In this document: piece after piece, positions 13,342 through 21,209 of the stretch
Numbering within the stretch: the stretch's first letter is position 1
How the letters are laid out: each line of letters begins with the position of its first letter
Source of the DNA: Streptomyces katrae
GTDB lineage: Bacteria > Actinomycetota > Actinomycetes > Streptomycetales > Streptomycetaceae
Reading direction: 5' to 3'
Assembly: GCF_002028425.1 (NCBI RefSeq)
Contig: NZ_CP020042.1
Coordinates: 6,609,560 to 6,673,559, forward strand
DNA: 64,000 nt
Notes under the pieces: generated by a model
What the model was told of the DNA's origin: nothing
Databases searched by the model: none
The model's input: the letters and a program-made list of their open reading frames with translations, nothing else
Translations under genes and position numbers: made by a program

Positions 13342-14391
13342 CTAGCCGGCGGCCTTCGCCTTCTTGCCCTTGTCGGTGACGGCGAACCAGAGGCCCTGCT
13401 TGCCCTGCCCGTTGACGTCGCCCGGCTGCTTGTCACCGGTGAAGGTGTAGACGGGCCAGCAGTCGATCGTCAGCTGCTCCGAGCCGTCCGGCCGTTTCAC
13501 CGAGCCGACCAGTTCCGAGGGAATTCCGGAGACCTCCGTCTTGTCCACCGGTTTGGCCGGCTTCCAGGTGTCCAGGCAGGCATCGAGGCAGCCGAATTTC
13601 ATCGGCCAGGCGCTGTCCTTGTCGAAGCGGTAGAGGGTCCAGCCCTCCGCGTTCTGCAGGATTCCGCCCAGTTGTGCGTTCTGCCGGACCGAGAGCGAGA
13701 CCTTCTTCCCGTCCGCCGGGGAATTCGCCCCGGCCCCCATGTTCATTCCCATTCCCATTCCCGATGCCATTCCCGAGCCCGAGCCGGAGCCGGAGCCCGT
13801 TCCCGCGCCGGCGGCCTTGGCTGCGGCGGCCGGCTTCCCGTCGGGGCCCACGGCGTGCCAGGTGCCGCCGACGCCCTCGCCGAGCGCGTCCCCGGCCTTG
13901 GTGTCCTTCGCGTAGCGGTACACCGGCCAGCCGCCGAGCGTCAGCTGCTTCGTCCCGTCGGCCCGGGTGACCGAACCCAGCATCGCGGCGTCGACACCCG
14001 CCCCGGCCTGTGCGTCGTCCGCCAGGACCACCGGCCAGGCCTGGGCGCAGTCGCCCTCGCAGTTGGACTTCGGGGGCTTGGCGGTGTCCTTGTCGAACCG
14101 GTAGAGGGTGAAGCCCTCCCCGTCGGTGACCGCCGAGCCCACCCCCGCCACCTCCTGCGCCTTCAGCTGCCCGGCCGGACCGCTCTTCGCGCCCCCGCCC
14201 GCCGGGGCGTCGCCCGAACCGGATCCGTAGCCCGACCCGTAGAGGTCGAGCTGCTTGCTGTCGCCCACCGGCTTCACCGAATCCTGCTTCGCGGCGGAAT
14301 TCCCGCCGGAACCGCACCCGGCCGTCAGCAGAAGTACCGCGACCGCCGCCGACCCGGCGAATATCTCACGGCGCATTGTCCTGGTCTTCAC
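13342..14391 (-). CDS. Lipoprotein with two COG4315-type Yx(FWY)xxD repeats and a Met-rich linker
   Basis: A 349-residue lipoprotein with lipobox LTAGC around residue 25. It contains two copies of the secreted repeat of unknown function. Each has TLYRFDKD (the Yx(FWY)xxD signature) followed by a cysteine pair (SNCEGDCAQAW and FGCLDACLDTW) and a WPVY segment. A Gly/Ser linker between them includes MASGMGMGMNMG, a methionine-rich patch that could coordinate copper (inference). It lies just downstream of the NuoF-like and ferric-reductase-like genes on the same strand. An extracytoplasmic redox partner role is plausible but unproven. Confidence 0.82.
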   Translation of the reverse strand: MKTRTMRREIFAGSAAVAVLLLTAGCGSGGNSAAKQDSVKPVGDSKQLDLYGSGYGSGSGDAPAGGGAKSGPAGQLKAQEVAGVGSAVTDGEGFTLYRFDKDTAKPPKSNCEGDCAQAWPVVLADDAQAGAGVDAAMLGSVTRADGTKQLTLGGWPVYRYAKDTKAGDALGEGVGGTWHAVGPDGKPAAAAKAAGAGTGSGSGSGSGMASGMGMGMNMGAGANSPADGKKVSLSVRQNAQLGGILQNAEGWTLYRFDKDSAWPMKFGCLDACLDTWKPAKPVDKTEVSGIPSELVGSVKRPDGSEQLTIDCWPVYTFTGDKQPGDVNGQGKQGLWFAVTDKGKKAKAAG

Positions 14392-14540
14392 GATCTCTCC
14401 TCGAGGTTCTGGTCCGATCCCGCGGGCTCACTGCCTTCGCCCATTGATACGGGGCCCGGGCCGGTCGGAGCCGTATTCCCCGGGAATTTGTCAGATCGCG
14501 ACAGGAATGAACTCGGGTACCCGTCGGGGCCGTGCGCGGC

Positions 14541-16004
14541 TCATTCCCGGAAGCGCAGCGCGAGCGCCGGACAACGCCGCACCGCGCGCAGTGCCTTGGG
14601 CCGCAGCCGCGCCGGGACCGGCATGGAGGCCTGGGCCGGGTAGCCGTCCGCGTCCAGCCGCACGACGTCGGGCAGGACGTCCACGCACAGCCCGTGCCCC
14701 TTGCACAGCGTCCAGTCCACGACCAGCCGCTCCGCGCCCCCGGCCGGCTCCTCGTCCGGCGGCAGGGGCAGCGCCCCGGTCACCGGGCGGCCGCAGCCGC
14801 TGCCGAGGGCGTGGTCGCGGAACTCCTCGGGGAACGAGGCGAGCGCCGAGGCCACGAAGTACGAGGTGCCGTCCGGATGGCTGCACGCACCCCGGCGCCG
14901 GACCCCTCTCAGCCGGGCCTCCACCGCCTCCAGCGCGGCGCGGCCCCCGCCCCGTACGGCGTCCTCCAGGACGTCGGCCAGCGCGGGCAGCCCCCGTACG
15001 CAGGGCCCGCACTGGCCCGCGGACTCCTTGGCCATCCAGCGCGTCACCGCCGCCACCTCCCCGGCCGGGCAGGTCTCCTCCGGCAGCGGCAGCACCGCCC
15101 CGGCGCCCAGCACCGCGCCGAAGGCGGACAGGGACTGCCGTGACAGGTCGGCGGAGCGGGCCGCCCCGGGATCCAGCCAGCGGCCGTGGTAGCCGCCGAC
15201 CAGCACCCCTTGGCCGACGCCGCTCCCGCACAGGTCCAGGACGTACGCCAGGGAGGTCCCGGACGGGGTCTCCACGACCGTGGACCCGGCGACGGTCAGC
15301 AGGACCGTCCCCGGCTCGGAGGGCAGGCCGACCGAGCGGTAGGCCGGGGCCCCGAGCCGGGCGGCCACGGCGAGCTGCGCGTAGGTCTCGGTGTTCGACA
15401 GCAGGGTCGGAACCCCGCCCAGGCCCCGTTCGCTGGTCCGCACCCGCTGCCCGGACGGCAGCGCCGGCCCGCCGTTGAGCCCGTTGACGAGGGCGGTGCC
15501 CTCGCCGGTGACGAAGCGTTCGGGCAGCCGGGCCACGCGCACCCGCCGCCCGCCGGGGCCGCGTTCGTCGACGGCGTCCCGTACGGAACGCTCCACGTCC
15601 GCCCGGGTGACGGCCACGACCACCTCCTCGGCGGACACGGCGGCCGCGGCCAGCAGGGCTCCGTCCAGCACCAGGTGCGGGGCGTGCAGCAGCAGCGCCG
15701 TGTCCTTGAGGCAACTCGGCTCGCCCTCGCTGCCGTTGACCACGACGGCGGTGGAGGACTGCTTCTCCCGGGCCGAACGCATGACGGCCTGGAGCTTGCG
15801 GGCGAAGGGGAACCCCGCGCCGCCGCGGCCCCGCAGGCCGATGTCCGAGGCCAGGTCGGTGAGTTCGTCGGGGCGGAGCCGGGGGAGGGGGCCGTGCGCC
15901 GCCAGATGGGCCTCGCGGTCGAGCCACCCGGTGCGGTCCAGCCCGGTCAGCAGCCGGGGGGCTCCCACGCAGCCGAGCCCCGGGCGTTCCGCCGGGCCGC
16001 TCAC
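14541..16004 (-). CDS. NuoF-like FMN/iron-sulfur oxidoreductase with C-terminal ferredoxin domain
   Basis: 487 residues from GTG 16004, whose stop-start overlap (GTGA) ties it to the upstream membrane gene. It contains an NADH/FMN-binding region related to complex I subunit NuoF (GLRGRGGAGFPFARK, NGSEGEPSCLKD) and a SLBB-like segment. The NuoF-type 4Fe-4S ligands are SAGQCGPC and ACSHPD, and a C-terminal ferredoxin-like module carries CKGHGLC and a later CPALAL. It should take electrons from NAD(P)H and pass them through Fe-S centres to the neighbouring b-type membrane protein. It is not part of a complex I operon. Confidence 0.85.
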   Translation of the reverse strand: MSGPAERPGLGCVGAPRLLTGLDRTGWLDREAHLAAHGPLPRLRPDELTDLASDIGLRGRGGAGFPFARKLQAVMRSAREKQSSTAVVVNGSEGEPSCLKDTALLLHAPHLVLDGALLAAAAVSAEEVVVAVTRADVERSVRDAVDERGPGGRRVRVARLPERFVTGEGTALVNGLNGGPALPSGQRVRTSERGLGGVPTLLSNTETYAQLAVAARLGAPAYRSVGLPSEPGTVLLTVAGSTVVETPSGTSLAYVLDLCGSGVGQGVLVGGYHGRWLDPGAARSADLSRQSLSAFGAVLGAGAVLPLPEETCPAGEVAAVTRWMAKESAGQCGPCVRGLPALADVLEDAVRGGGRAALEAVEARLRGVRRRGACSHPDGTSYFVASALASFPEEFRDHALGSGCGRPVTGALPLPPDEEPAGGAERLVVDWTLCKGHGLCVDVLPDVVRLDADGYPAQASMPVPARLRPKALRAVRRCPALALRFRE

Positions 16005-17017
16005 AGCCACCCCTCGCGGTCGGCGGACCGCCCGCCGCCCCCGCCGCCGCCCGGGCCCGCCGGGGCCGTGGCGGCGGCCGCGTACGGCTGGGCCCCCGGC
16101 CCGGGCGGCGGCCCGGCCGGGCGGGCGGCGGCGGACGTACCGGCGGCGGTGCGCTGCCCGGGGACCGAGGGCATCCCGGTGAGGGGGACGTCCTGCACGA
16201 AACCGGGCCGCCCGCGCGAGGGCCGGGAGCCCTGCGGGGGGGCGGGGGCGGGGCCGGGCTGCGGGGCTGCGGCGGGCCGCGGGGGTGCGCCGAGTCTCCT
16301 GGAGCGCAGGCGCAGCACGATGACAGCGGCGACCCCGGCCAGGCACAGGGCGTACGAGGCCGTCACCCAGGGGTCCGCGGCGCGGCCGGCCTTCAGCCCG
16401 TGCACGAGGGAAGCCCCCCACGCCGGGTAGGCGCCGATGTGCAGCGCCCGCCACCACACGGAGCGGTTCTTGACCGCGAACACACTACGCACGGCTCCGG
16501 AGACCGCGACGGCGACGAAGAGATATCCGGCCAGGGTCCCGAGGCCGATCAGGACGGGCCGGTCCGCGTCGGCGAACGGCAGGAACGCGCCCGCCGCGGT
16601 GGTGTGCCCCTGGGCCACCTTGACCCAGACGTGCAGGGCCAGGAATCCCAGTCCGGCCACGGCCAGCCCGCGGTGCACGCCCTGGGCCAGCAGCCGGTGC
16701 CCGGAGCCGAGAACGGCCCGGTCGGTGGCGGCCAGGCCCCACAGGACGGTGGCGGTGAGGCTGACGAGCGAGAGCACGCCCACGCCGAAGTCGAGGAACT
16801 CCCACAGGCGGGACAGGGCGCCCGCGCGGACCGCCACGAGGAGCGAGACGAGTGCGGCACCGGCGCCGCAGAGCGCGCTCGGGCGCAGCCGGCCGGAGGC
16901 GGGCAGGAGCGGGGGCCGCCGGACGGCCCGCCGTCCCGCGGCCGGAGCCGCCGCCGCGTGGCGGCTCCTGCGTCGCGACCGGTGGGAGCGGGGTATGTGC
17001 GGCTGGGGCAGGGGCAT
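16001..17017 (-). CDS. Ferric-reductase-like transmembrane (cytochrome b-type) protein
   Basis: 338 residues. The ATG at 17017 was chosen because AGGAGA sits 6 bases upstream. A basic N-terminus precedes about six transmembrane helices. The His residues expected to carry heme are in HRLLAQGVHRGLAVAG, ALHVWVKVAQGH and LHIGAYPAWGASLVHGLK. The last ~100 residues are a Pro/Ala-rich cytoplasmic tail. It is the first gene of an operon with the NuoF-like flavoprotein, suggesting an NADH-to-membrane electron relay that ends outside the membrane. The final acceptor is unknown. Confidence 0.83.
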   Translation of the reverse strand: MPLPQPHIPRSHRSRRRSRHAAAAPAAGRRAVRRPPLLPASGRLRPSALCGAGAALVSLLVAVRAGALSRLWEFLDFGVGVLSLVSLTATVLWGLAATDRAVLGSGHRLLAQGVHRGLAVAGLGFLALHVWVKVAQGHTTAAGAFLPFADADRPVLIGLGTLAGYLFVAVAVSGAVRSVFAVKNRSVWWRALHIGAYPAWGASLVHGLKAGRAADPWVTASYALCLAGVAAVIVLRLRSRRLGAPPRPAAAPQPGPAPAPPQGSRPSRGRPGFVQDVPLTGMPSVPGQRTAAGTSAAARPAGPPPGPGAQPYAAAATAPAGPGGGGGGGRSADREGWL

Positions 17018-17380
17018 CCAGTTCTCCTGTGCACCGGGGCTCCGAGCACAGTCCACCTGGCGCTCGGCACCCGGGATCGTGGTGGTGGCGGCCGGCAGCG
17101 CTGTGGAATTCCCGCGCCGGCCGAAGGGGCTCGGGGCCGGAGTGCAGCAGCATCGTGGAGCTGCGCAGCATCTCCACAGGATTTATCGAAACGTGATAAT
17201 TTCTCGCACCGCGTCTCCGGCGCATCGAACAACGCCGGAAGATTCCCCTCCAGTGGAGGTCGTGACAGGCCGCCGCGTCGCGCGCCATCCATGCGTCCCC
17301 GGGGGCAAAAACAAGGCAAACCCGCAGGGCGCAAAAGTGGCCGGATCCCTCCAGAAGGGCGCGTGGGGGCTGCAACTCTC

Positions 17381-17410
17381 TTGACAGGCAGGGTCGTTGG
17401 CGAGGCAGAC
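17381..17410 (+). promoter_or_regulatory. Candidate sigma-70-type promoter in the 456-bp gap before the PucR-type gene
   Basis: A consensus TTGACA at 17381-17386 is followed after 18 bp by a poor -10 (GCAGAC), about 65 bp before the ATG at 17474. Between 17018 and 17380 the divergent gap shows no gene. It contains an AT-rich patch around 17170-17200 that may hold the opposite promoter. Confidence 0.35.
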
Positions 17411-17473
17411 AACCCTGACGGGCTTGTCGCTCCTCCACCGGACAGGCCTCACCCCGGCAAGAACGAGGAAACG

Positions 17474-18760
17474 ATGTGCGAACTTCTGAACCGCATCTGG
17501 TCCCGCCCGCGAGGAGAGTGGACGCGTGTCGTGCGCAGGGAACTCCCCGCACTGGCCGCGGAGATAGTGGAGGAGCTTCTGCAGGGAATTCCCGGATTCT
17601 CCACACTTGTCGACGGTAATGACGCCATCGGCGACGAACTGATCCGGCAGCGGGTGGAAGAGGCCCTCCTCACCGCCCTCGGCTACCGCGACGAACCGGC
17701 CCGCGACGAACCGGCCCGCGACGAACCGGCCCGCGACGAACCGGCCCGCGACGAACCCGCCCGGGACGAACCGGCCCGGGACGAACCGGCCCGCGACGAG
17801 ACCGCCCACGACCCGGCCGGGGACGACGCCGGACACGAGGTCCGGCACGACGGCCGCCGGGAGGACCCCCGCGGGGGCGCCCCCGAAACGGTGCGCGGGG
17901 CCGGCCACGACCACGGCAACGGCCATGGCCACGGGATCCGGCACGAGACCCCCACCGCCGCTCCCGACCGGCTGCGCCAGGAACTCTTCAAGGCCCTCAC
18001 CGACGACCGGGCCGCCTCCCAGGACTCCCTCGACGACCTCGCCCGGGCGGCCGGCTGGCCGCTGCCCGCCGCCGTCCGGGCCATCGCGCTCGCCACCCCC
18101 GGCGAGGCCCAGCAACTGGCGGCCGTCCTCGACGACGCCCTCGCCGGCATGTTCGCCGGCCGCCCCTGCCTGCTGCTCCCGAGCCCCGACGCCGACGCCC
18201 GCGCGGCCCTCGAACCCCCGCTGCGCGGCCGGGTCGCCGCCGTCGGACACGCCGTACCCCTGCGCGACACCGCCTCCTCCCTGCGCTGGGCCCTGCGCCT
18301 GCTCACCCTCACCCCCGCCCGCGGCGGCCTCGACGCCCGGGCCGTCTTCGTGGACGACCACCTCTCCACCCTGCTGCTCCTCCAGGACGAGCCCCTGGCC
18401 CACGCCCTGGCCGCCCGCTGGCTGCGCCCGCTGGCCGACCTCACCCCGCGCCAGAGCGAACGCCTGGAGGTGACCCTGCTCGCCTGGCTGGAGGGCGGCG
18501 GCGCCCCCGAGGCCGCCAAGGCCCTCAACGTGCACCCGCAGACCGTCCGTTACCGGATGCGACAGCTGGAGAAGCTCTTCGGCCCCGGACTGCGCGACCC
18601 CCGCACCCGCTTCGAACTGGAGATGGCCCTGCGCAGCCGCCGCCTGATGGCGCAGGTGCGCCGCCAGCACTCCCGGGTGGCCCGCCGCGCCGCCCGCGTG
18701 GTCGGCGCCGAGTTCCCGCCCCTGGTCGTCGGACGGATGGCCCGCGTCAACGGCCTGTGA
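17474..18760 (+). CDS. PucR/CdaR-family transcriptional regulator with tandem acidic repeat
   Basis: 428 residues from ATG 17474, with GAGG 6 bases upstream. The N-terminal ~70 residues are helical (RRELPALAAEIVEELLQGIPG). Seven exact or near-exact RDEPA units follow, then a His/Asp-rich stretch (GHDHGNGHGHGIRH). The second half is a PucR-type regulator with a GGDEF-like/central region. It ends in a C-terminal helix-turn-helix, GGGAPEAAKALNVHPQTVRYRMRQ. Such proteins activate catabolic or developmental genes in response to small ligands. The repeat linker lies between the sensory and DNA-binding parts. The target and ligand are unknown. Confidence 0.82.
   Translation: MCELLNRIWSRPRGEWTRVVRRELPALAAEIVEELLQGIPGFSTLVDGNDAIGDELIRQRVEEALLTALGYRDEPARDEPARDEPARDEPARDEPARDEPARDEPARDETAHDPAGDDAGHEVRHDGRREDPRGGAPETVRGAGHDHGNGHGHGIRHETPTAAPDRLRQELFKALTDDRAASQDSLDDLARAAGWPLPAAVRAIALATPGEAQQLAAVLDDALAGMFAGRPCLLLPSPDADARAALEPPLRGRVAAVGHAVPLRDTASSLRWALRLLTLTPARGGLDARAVFVDDHLSTLLLLQDEPLAHALAARWLRPLADLTPRQSERLEVTLLAWLEGGGAPEAAKALNVHPQTVRYRMRQLEKLFGPGLRDPRTRFELEMALRSRRLMAQVRRQHSRVARRAARVVGAEFPPLVVGRMARVNGL
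17687..17791 (+). repeat. In-frame 15-bp tandem repeat, seven units
   Basis: Units of CGCGACGAACCGGCC encode RDEPA seven times, and a diverged eighth unit (RDETA) follows. The units are nearly identical at the DNA level, so the array is young or kept homogeneous. It could vary in copy number by slippage. Confidence 0.9.
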
Positions 18761-18785
18761 CCGCGGGCCGCACGGCCCGCGCCAA

Positions 18786-18824
18786 GCGGCCGGCCCGGAG
18801 CCGAGGGGGCTCCGGGCCGGCCGC
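18786..18824. terminator. Strong bidirectional hairpin terminator
   Basis: A perfect 17-bp stem (GCGGCCGGCCCGGAGCC with its complement) encloses a 5-base loop. It lies between the convergent PucR-type gene and the DUF1996 gene and could stop transcription from both sides. Confidence 0.7.
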
Positions 18825-18842
18825 ACACGCGTTCCGGGCGGG

Positions 18843-20207
18843 TCAGCGGCAGGACCGCCCGCCGTTGATGCAGCCCACCGCCCGGGCCATCAGACCGTCC
18901 GACATCACGTTGATGAAGTCGCCGTGGTCGGTCACCGGCTTGTGCAGCTGCTCGGGGAAGCTGTCCACCGCGAACCGCGCCCCGGGCGCCACCCCGTACG
19001 TGACCCGCTCCACCAGCTGCGGGATGGCGGTGAAGCCCTTCTTGCAGCGCCCGCTCCGGTCGGGGAAGTCCACGTGCGTCCGGTGGTTGGCACTGTCGGT
19101 GTTGCGGCCGTCCCAGCAGCTCTGGAAGGTGAAGGTGCGCACCACGTCACTGCCCTTGGGGCAGAGCGGGTACTTGTCCTTCAGCTGCCGGTCCTCGAAG
19201 CCGGTGCAGCTCCAGGAGGCGTTGGCATTGGCGGTGCCGTTGCTGAAGGCCTTCGCGTCGCCCGTGATGATCCGCAGGAACCGGGGCATAGCCTTCACCG
19301 GGCCGGCCGGGCTGCCCTTGAAGCTGATGCTCGCCTGCTTGGGCCGCAGGATCGTCCCCACGTTGGCGTCCTGCCCGCCGCCCGGGGCCTTCGCGTCGCG
19401 CTCGGCCCTGCCGTCGCGCAGCCGCAGCACCGGCCAGTAGTAGGTGGACTGGTCGCCGTTGGCGCAGGTGGTACCCGAAGCGGCCAGGCTGTTGTTGGTG
19501 GAGAAGGCACTGGTCGTCTTGTTGCCCACGTAGTCGTGCATGTGGTGCGCACCGTTGGAGACGCCCGGCGCGACGATCACGTTGTCCGGGTTGAAGTGCC
19601 CGTTCTCGTTGCGCCCGCACTCCGAGGTGAAGGTGCCCTTCGAGGCGGCGGCCGAGGGCGACGGGGCCTTCGCGTTGGGCCGGACCCTGGTGATGTCCAC
19701 GAAGTCGCTCTTCGCCGGACCGGCCTTCTGCCCGATGCTCCGGGCCCCGTCGGCGGCCGCGTCGTCCTGCGCCGGAGCCTCCTTCATCGAGCACCCGCTC
19801 AGCGCTCCCAGCCCCTCCGGGCGGCTTCCCGAGCGGCCTATCGCGTCGGACATCCGGGAGATGGCCGTCCCGCGCTGGTCGCGCAGCCGGCCCAGCAGCG
19901 CGTCCTGCTGCGCCTTGCCCTTGACCTGTCCCCCGGCGAGCTGCCGGTAGGCGTCGGCCACCTGGACGTCCAGCCGGGCCAGGTTCTCGTCCACCTCCGC
20001 CCTGGCGCCGTCGGGGACGGCCGTGAGCTTGTCACCCACGTCCGGGCAGTCGATCGTGGCCGTCACCTGTCCGGTGCGGGAGGCGTCCTGGCCGGCGTTC
20101 GCGTTCCCGGCGACGATCGCCACCCCGCCGCCGCCCAGCACCAGGGCGCTGACCACGGCCAGGAGCTTCTTCGACAACCGGGGGCGCCTGTGGCCCTGTT
20201 GACTCAT
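18843..20207 (-). CDS. Secreted DUF1996-domain protein
   Basis: 454 residues. The N-terminal signal (LSKKLLAVVSALVLGGGGVAIVA ending NANAGQD) is followed by a helical stretch (residues ~50-130). The DUF1996 domain then runs to the end. Its hallmarks are visible: FTSECGRNENGHFNPDNVIV, APGVSNGAHHMHDYVGN, TYYWPVLRL and a Cys/Trp-rich C-terminus (FQSCWDGRNTDSANHRTHVDFP). Homologues are common in streptomycetes and filamentous fungi, and the activity is not known. It starts 4 bases after the stop of the DUF4142 gene, so both are likely co-transcribed. Confidence 0.87.
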   Translation of the reverse strand: MSQQGHRRPRLSKKLLAVVSALVLGGGGVAIVAGNANAGQDASRTGQVTATIDCPDVGDKLTAVPDGARAEVDENLARLDVQVADAYRQLAGGQVKGKAQQDALLGRLRDQRGTAISRMSDAIGRSGSRPEGLGALSGCSMKEAPAQDDAAADGARSIGQKAGPAKSDFVDITRVRPNAKAPSPSAAASKGTFTSECGRNENGHFNPDNVIVAPGVSNGAHHMHDYVGNKTTSAFSTNNSLAASGTTCANGDQSTYYWPVLRLRDGRAERDAKAPGGGQDANVGTILRPKQASISFKGSPAGPVKAMPRFLRIITGDAKAFSNGTANANASWSCTGFEDRQLKDKYPLCPKGSDVVRTFTFQSCWDGRNTDSANHRTHVDFPDRSGRCKKGFTAIPQLVERVTYGVAPGARFAVDSFPEQLHKPVTDHGDFINVMSDGLMARAVGCINGGRSCR

Positions 20208-20211
20208 GCGA

Positions 20212-20973
20212 TCACTTCACTTCGTATCGTCGGTCGGACATCGGAGGGGCCGAGGCCCCCTGGGGGCGTGCCGGACCGGGCGAGGAGGGCGCGGGGGCCG
20301 CGTCGGAGAGGGAGTCGAAGTCGACGAGCCCGGTCTCCTCCAGCACCGTGATGTGGTCCAGGACGGTGGTGTTGGCCGAGGTCGCGAGGGCGCGCACCAT
20401 GGAGTTGCGGGTCTGCGCCCGTACCTGCGCCAGCAGGGCGAACACCTTCCCGTGCGCCCGGCGCAGCAGCTGGACGAACAGGCGCTCGTACTCCGGACCC
20501 TGAGCGGCCGTCAGCTGGTCCAGCCAGCCCTGCTGCTGCGCGGAGGGCCGGTCGGGCAGGTCCACGCCGAGGGCCTGGCCGACCTGGATCACCTGCCGGT
20601 CCAGCTCGGTGTGGCCCTCCACCAGGTGCGCTCCGGCGGTGCGGACCGCCGGGCGGGTGCCGCGCTGCTGGGCCTGCCGCCCGGCGGGCAGCTCCCACAG
20701 GCCGGCGAGCCGCACCTTGCGCACGAAGTCCCGGTCCACGGGGCTGAGCGGCCCGTACGCCGTGCTCATGGTCCCGGCGCCGTCGTCCTGGACCCCGGCG
20801 GGCAGGCCCGAGGCCCCCGCGGGCGCCGCGGCGGCCCGGTCGCCGAACTTCGACACCGGGACCAGCAGCGCGACCAGCGTGGCCACCAGCGCGGTGATGA
20901 CCAGGCCGCTCCCGATCGTGTGTCTCGTGGCCACGGACAGGCCGCCGGTGGATCGCCGCCGCAATGACAGCAC
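20212..20973 (-). CDS. Secreted/membrane DUF4142-family protein
   Basis: 253 residues from GTG 20973, with AGGAGG in front. An N-terminal hydrophobic anchor or signal (GSGLVITALVATLVALLVP) precedes a mostly alpha-helical DUF4142 region (LSPVDRDFVRKVRLAGLWE, then EGHTELDRQVIQVGQALGV, then FVQLLRRAHGKVFALLAQVRAQTRN). The family is exported and predicted to be four-helical, and has ferritin-like features in some members. It is the first gene of a two-gene unit with the DUF1996 protein, suggesting a joint surface role (inference). Confidence 0.85.
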   Translation of the reverse strand: MLSLRRRSTGGLSVATRHTIGSGLVITALVATLVALLVPVSKFGDRAAAAPAGASGLPAGVQDDGAGTMSTAYGPLSPVDRDFVRKVRLAGLWELPAGRQAQQRGTRPAVRTAGAHLVEGHTELDRQVIQVGQALGVDLPDRPSAQQQGWLDQLTAAQGPEYERLFVQLLRRAHGKVFALLAQVRAQTRNSMVRALATSANTTVLDHITVLEETGLVDFDSLSDAAPAPSSPGPARPQGASAPPMSDRRYEVK

Positions 20974-21209
20974 GCTGCCTCCTCGCTCGGTGGGCTGGGG
21001 GTGGCACGGGACGCTAGTGCCCGCCGCGCCGTCGCCGGGGAGGACCCTCACCATCGGACAAACATCGGCGCGGCCCCGCAGAAGGCTGCTACCTTGCCCG
21101 CGTCCCGGAAGCGGACCCGAGTCCCCCGCCGCACGGCGAAGGGGCCCGGTCCGTGCTGCGGACCGGGCCCCTGGGGCGGTGGAGGGACGAAGAGGAGCGG
21201 AGCGGGAGG

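Noticed and set aside
17687..17806. CRISPR-like repeat array
   Set aside because: Units are contiguous 15-mers without spacers and lie in frame within a coding region.
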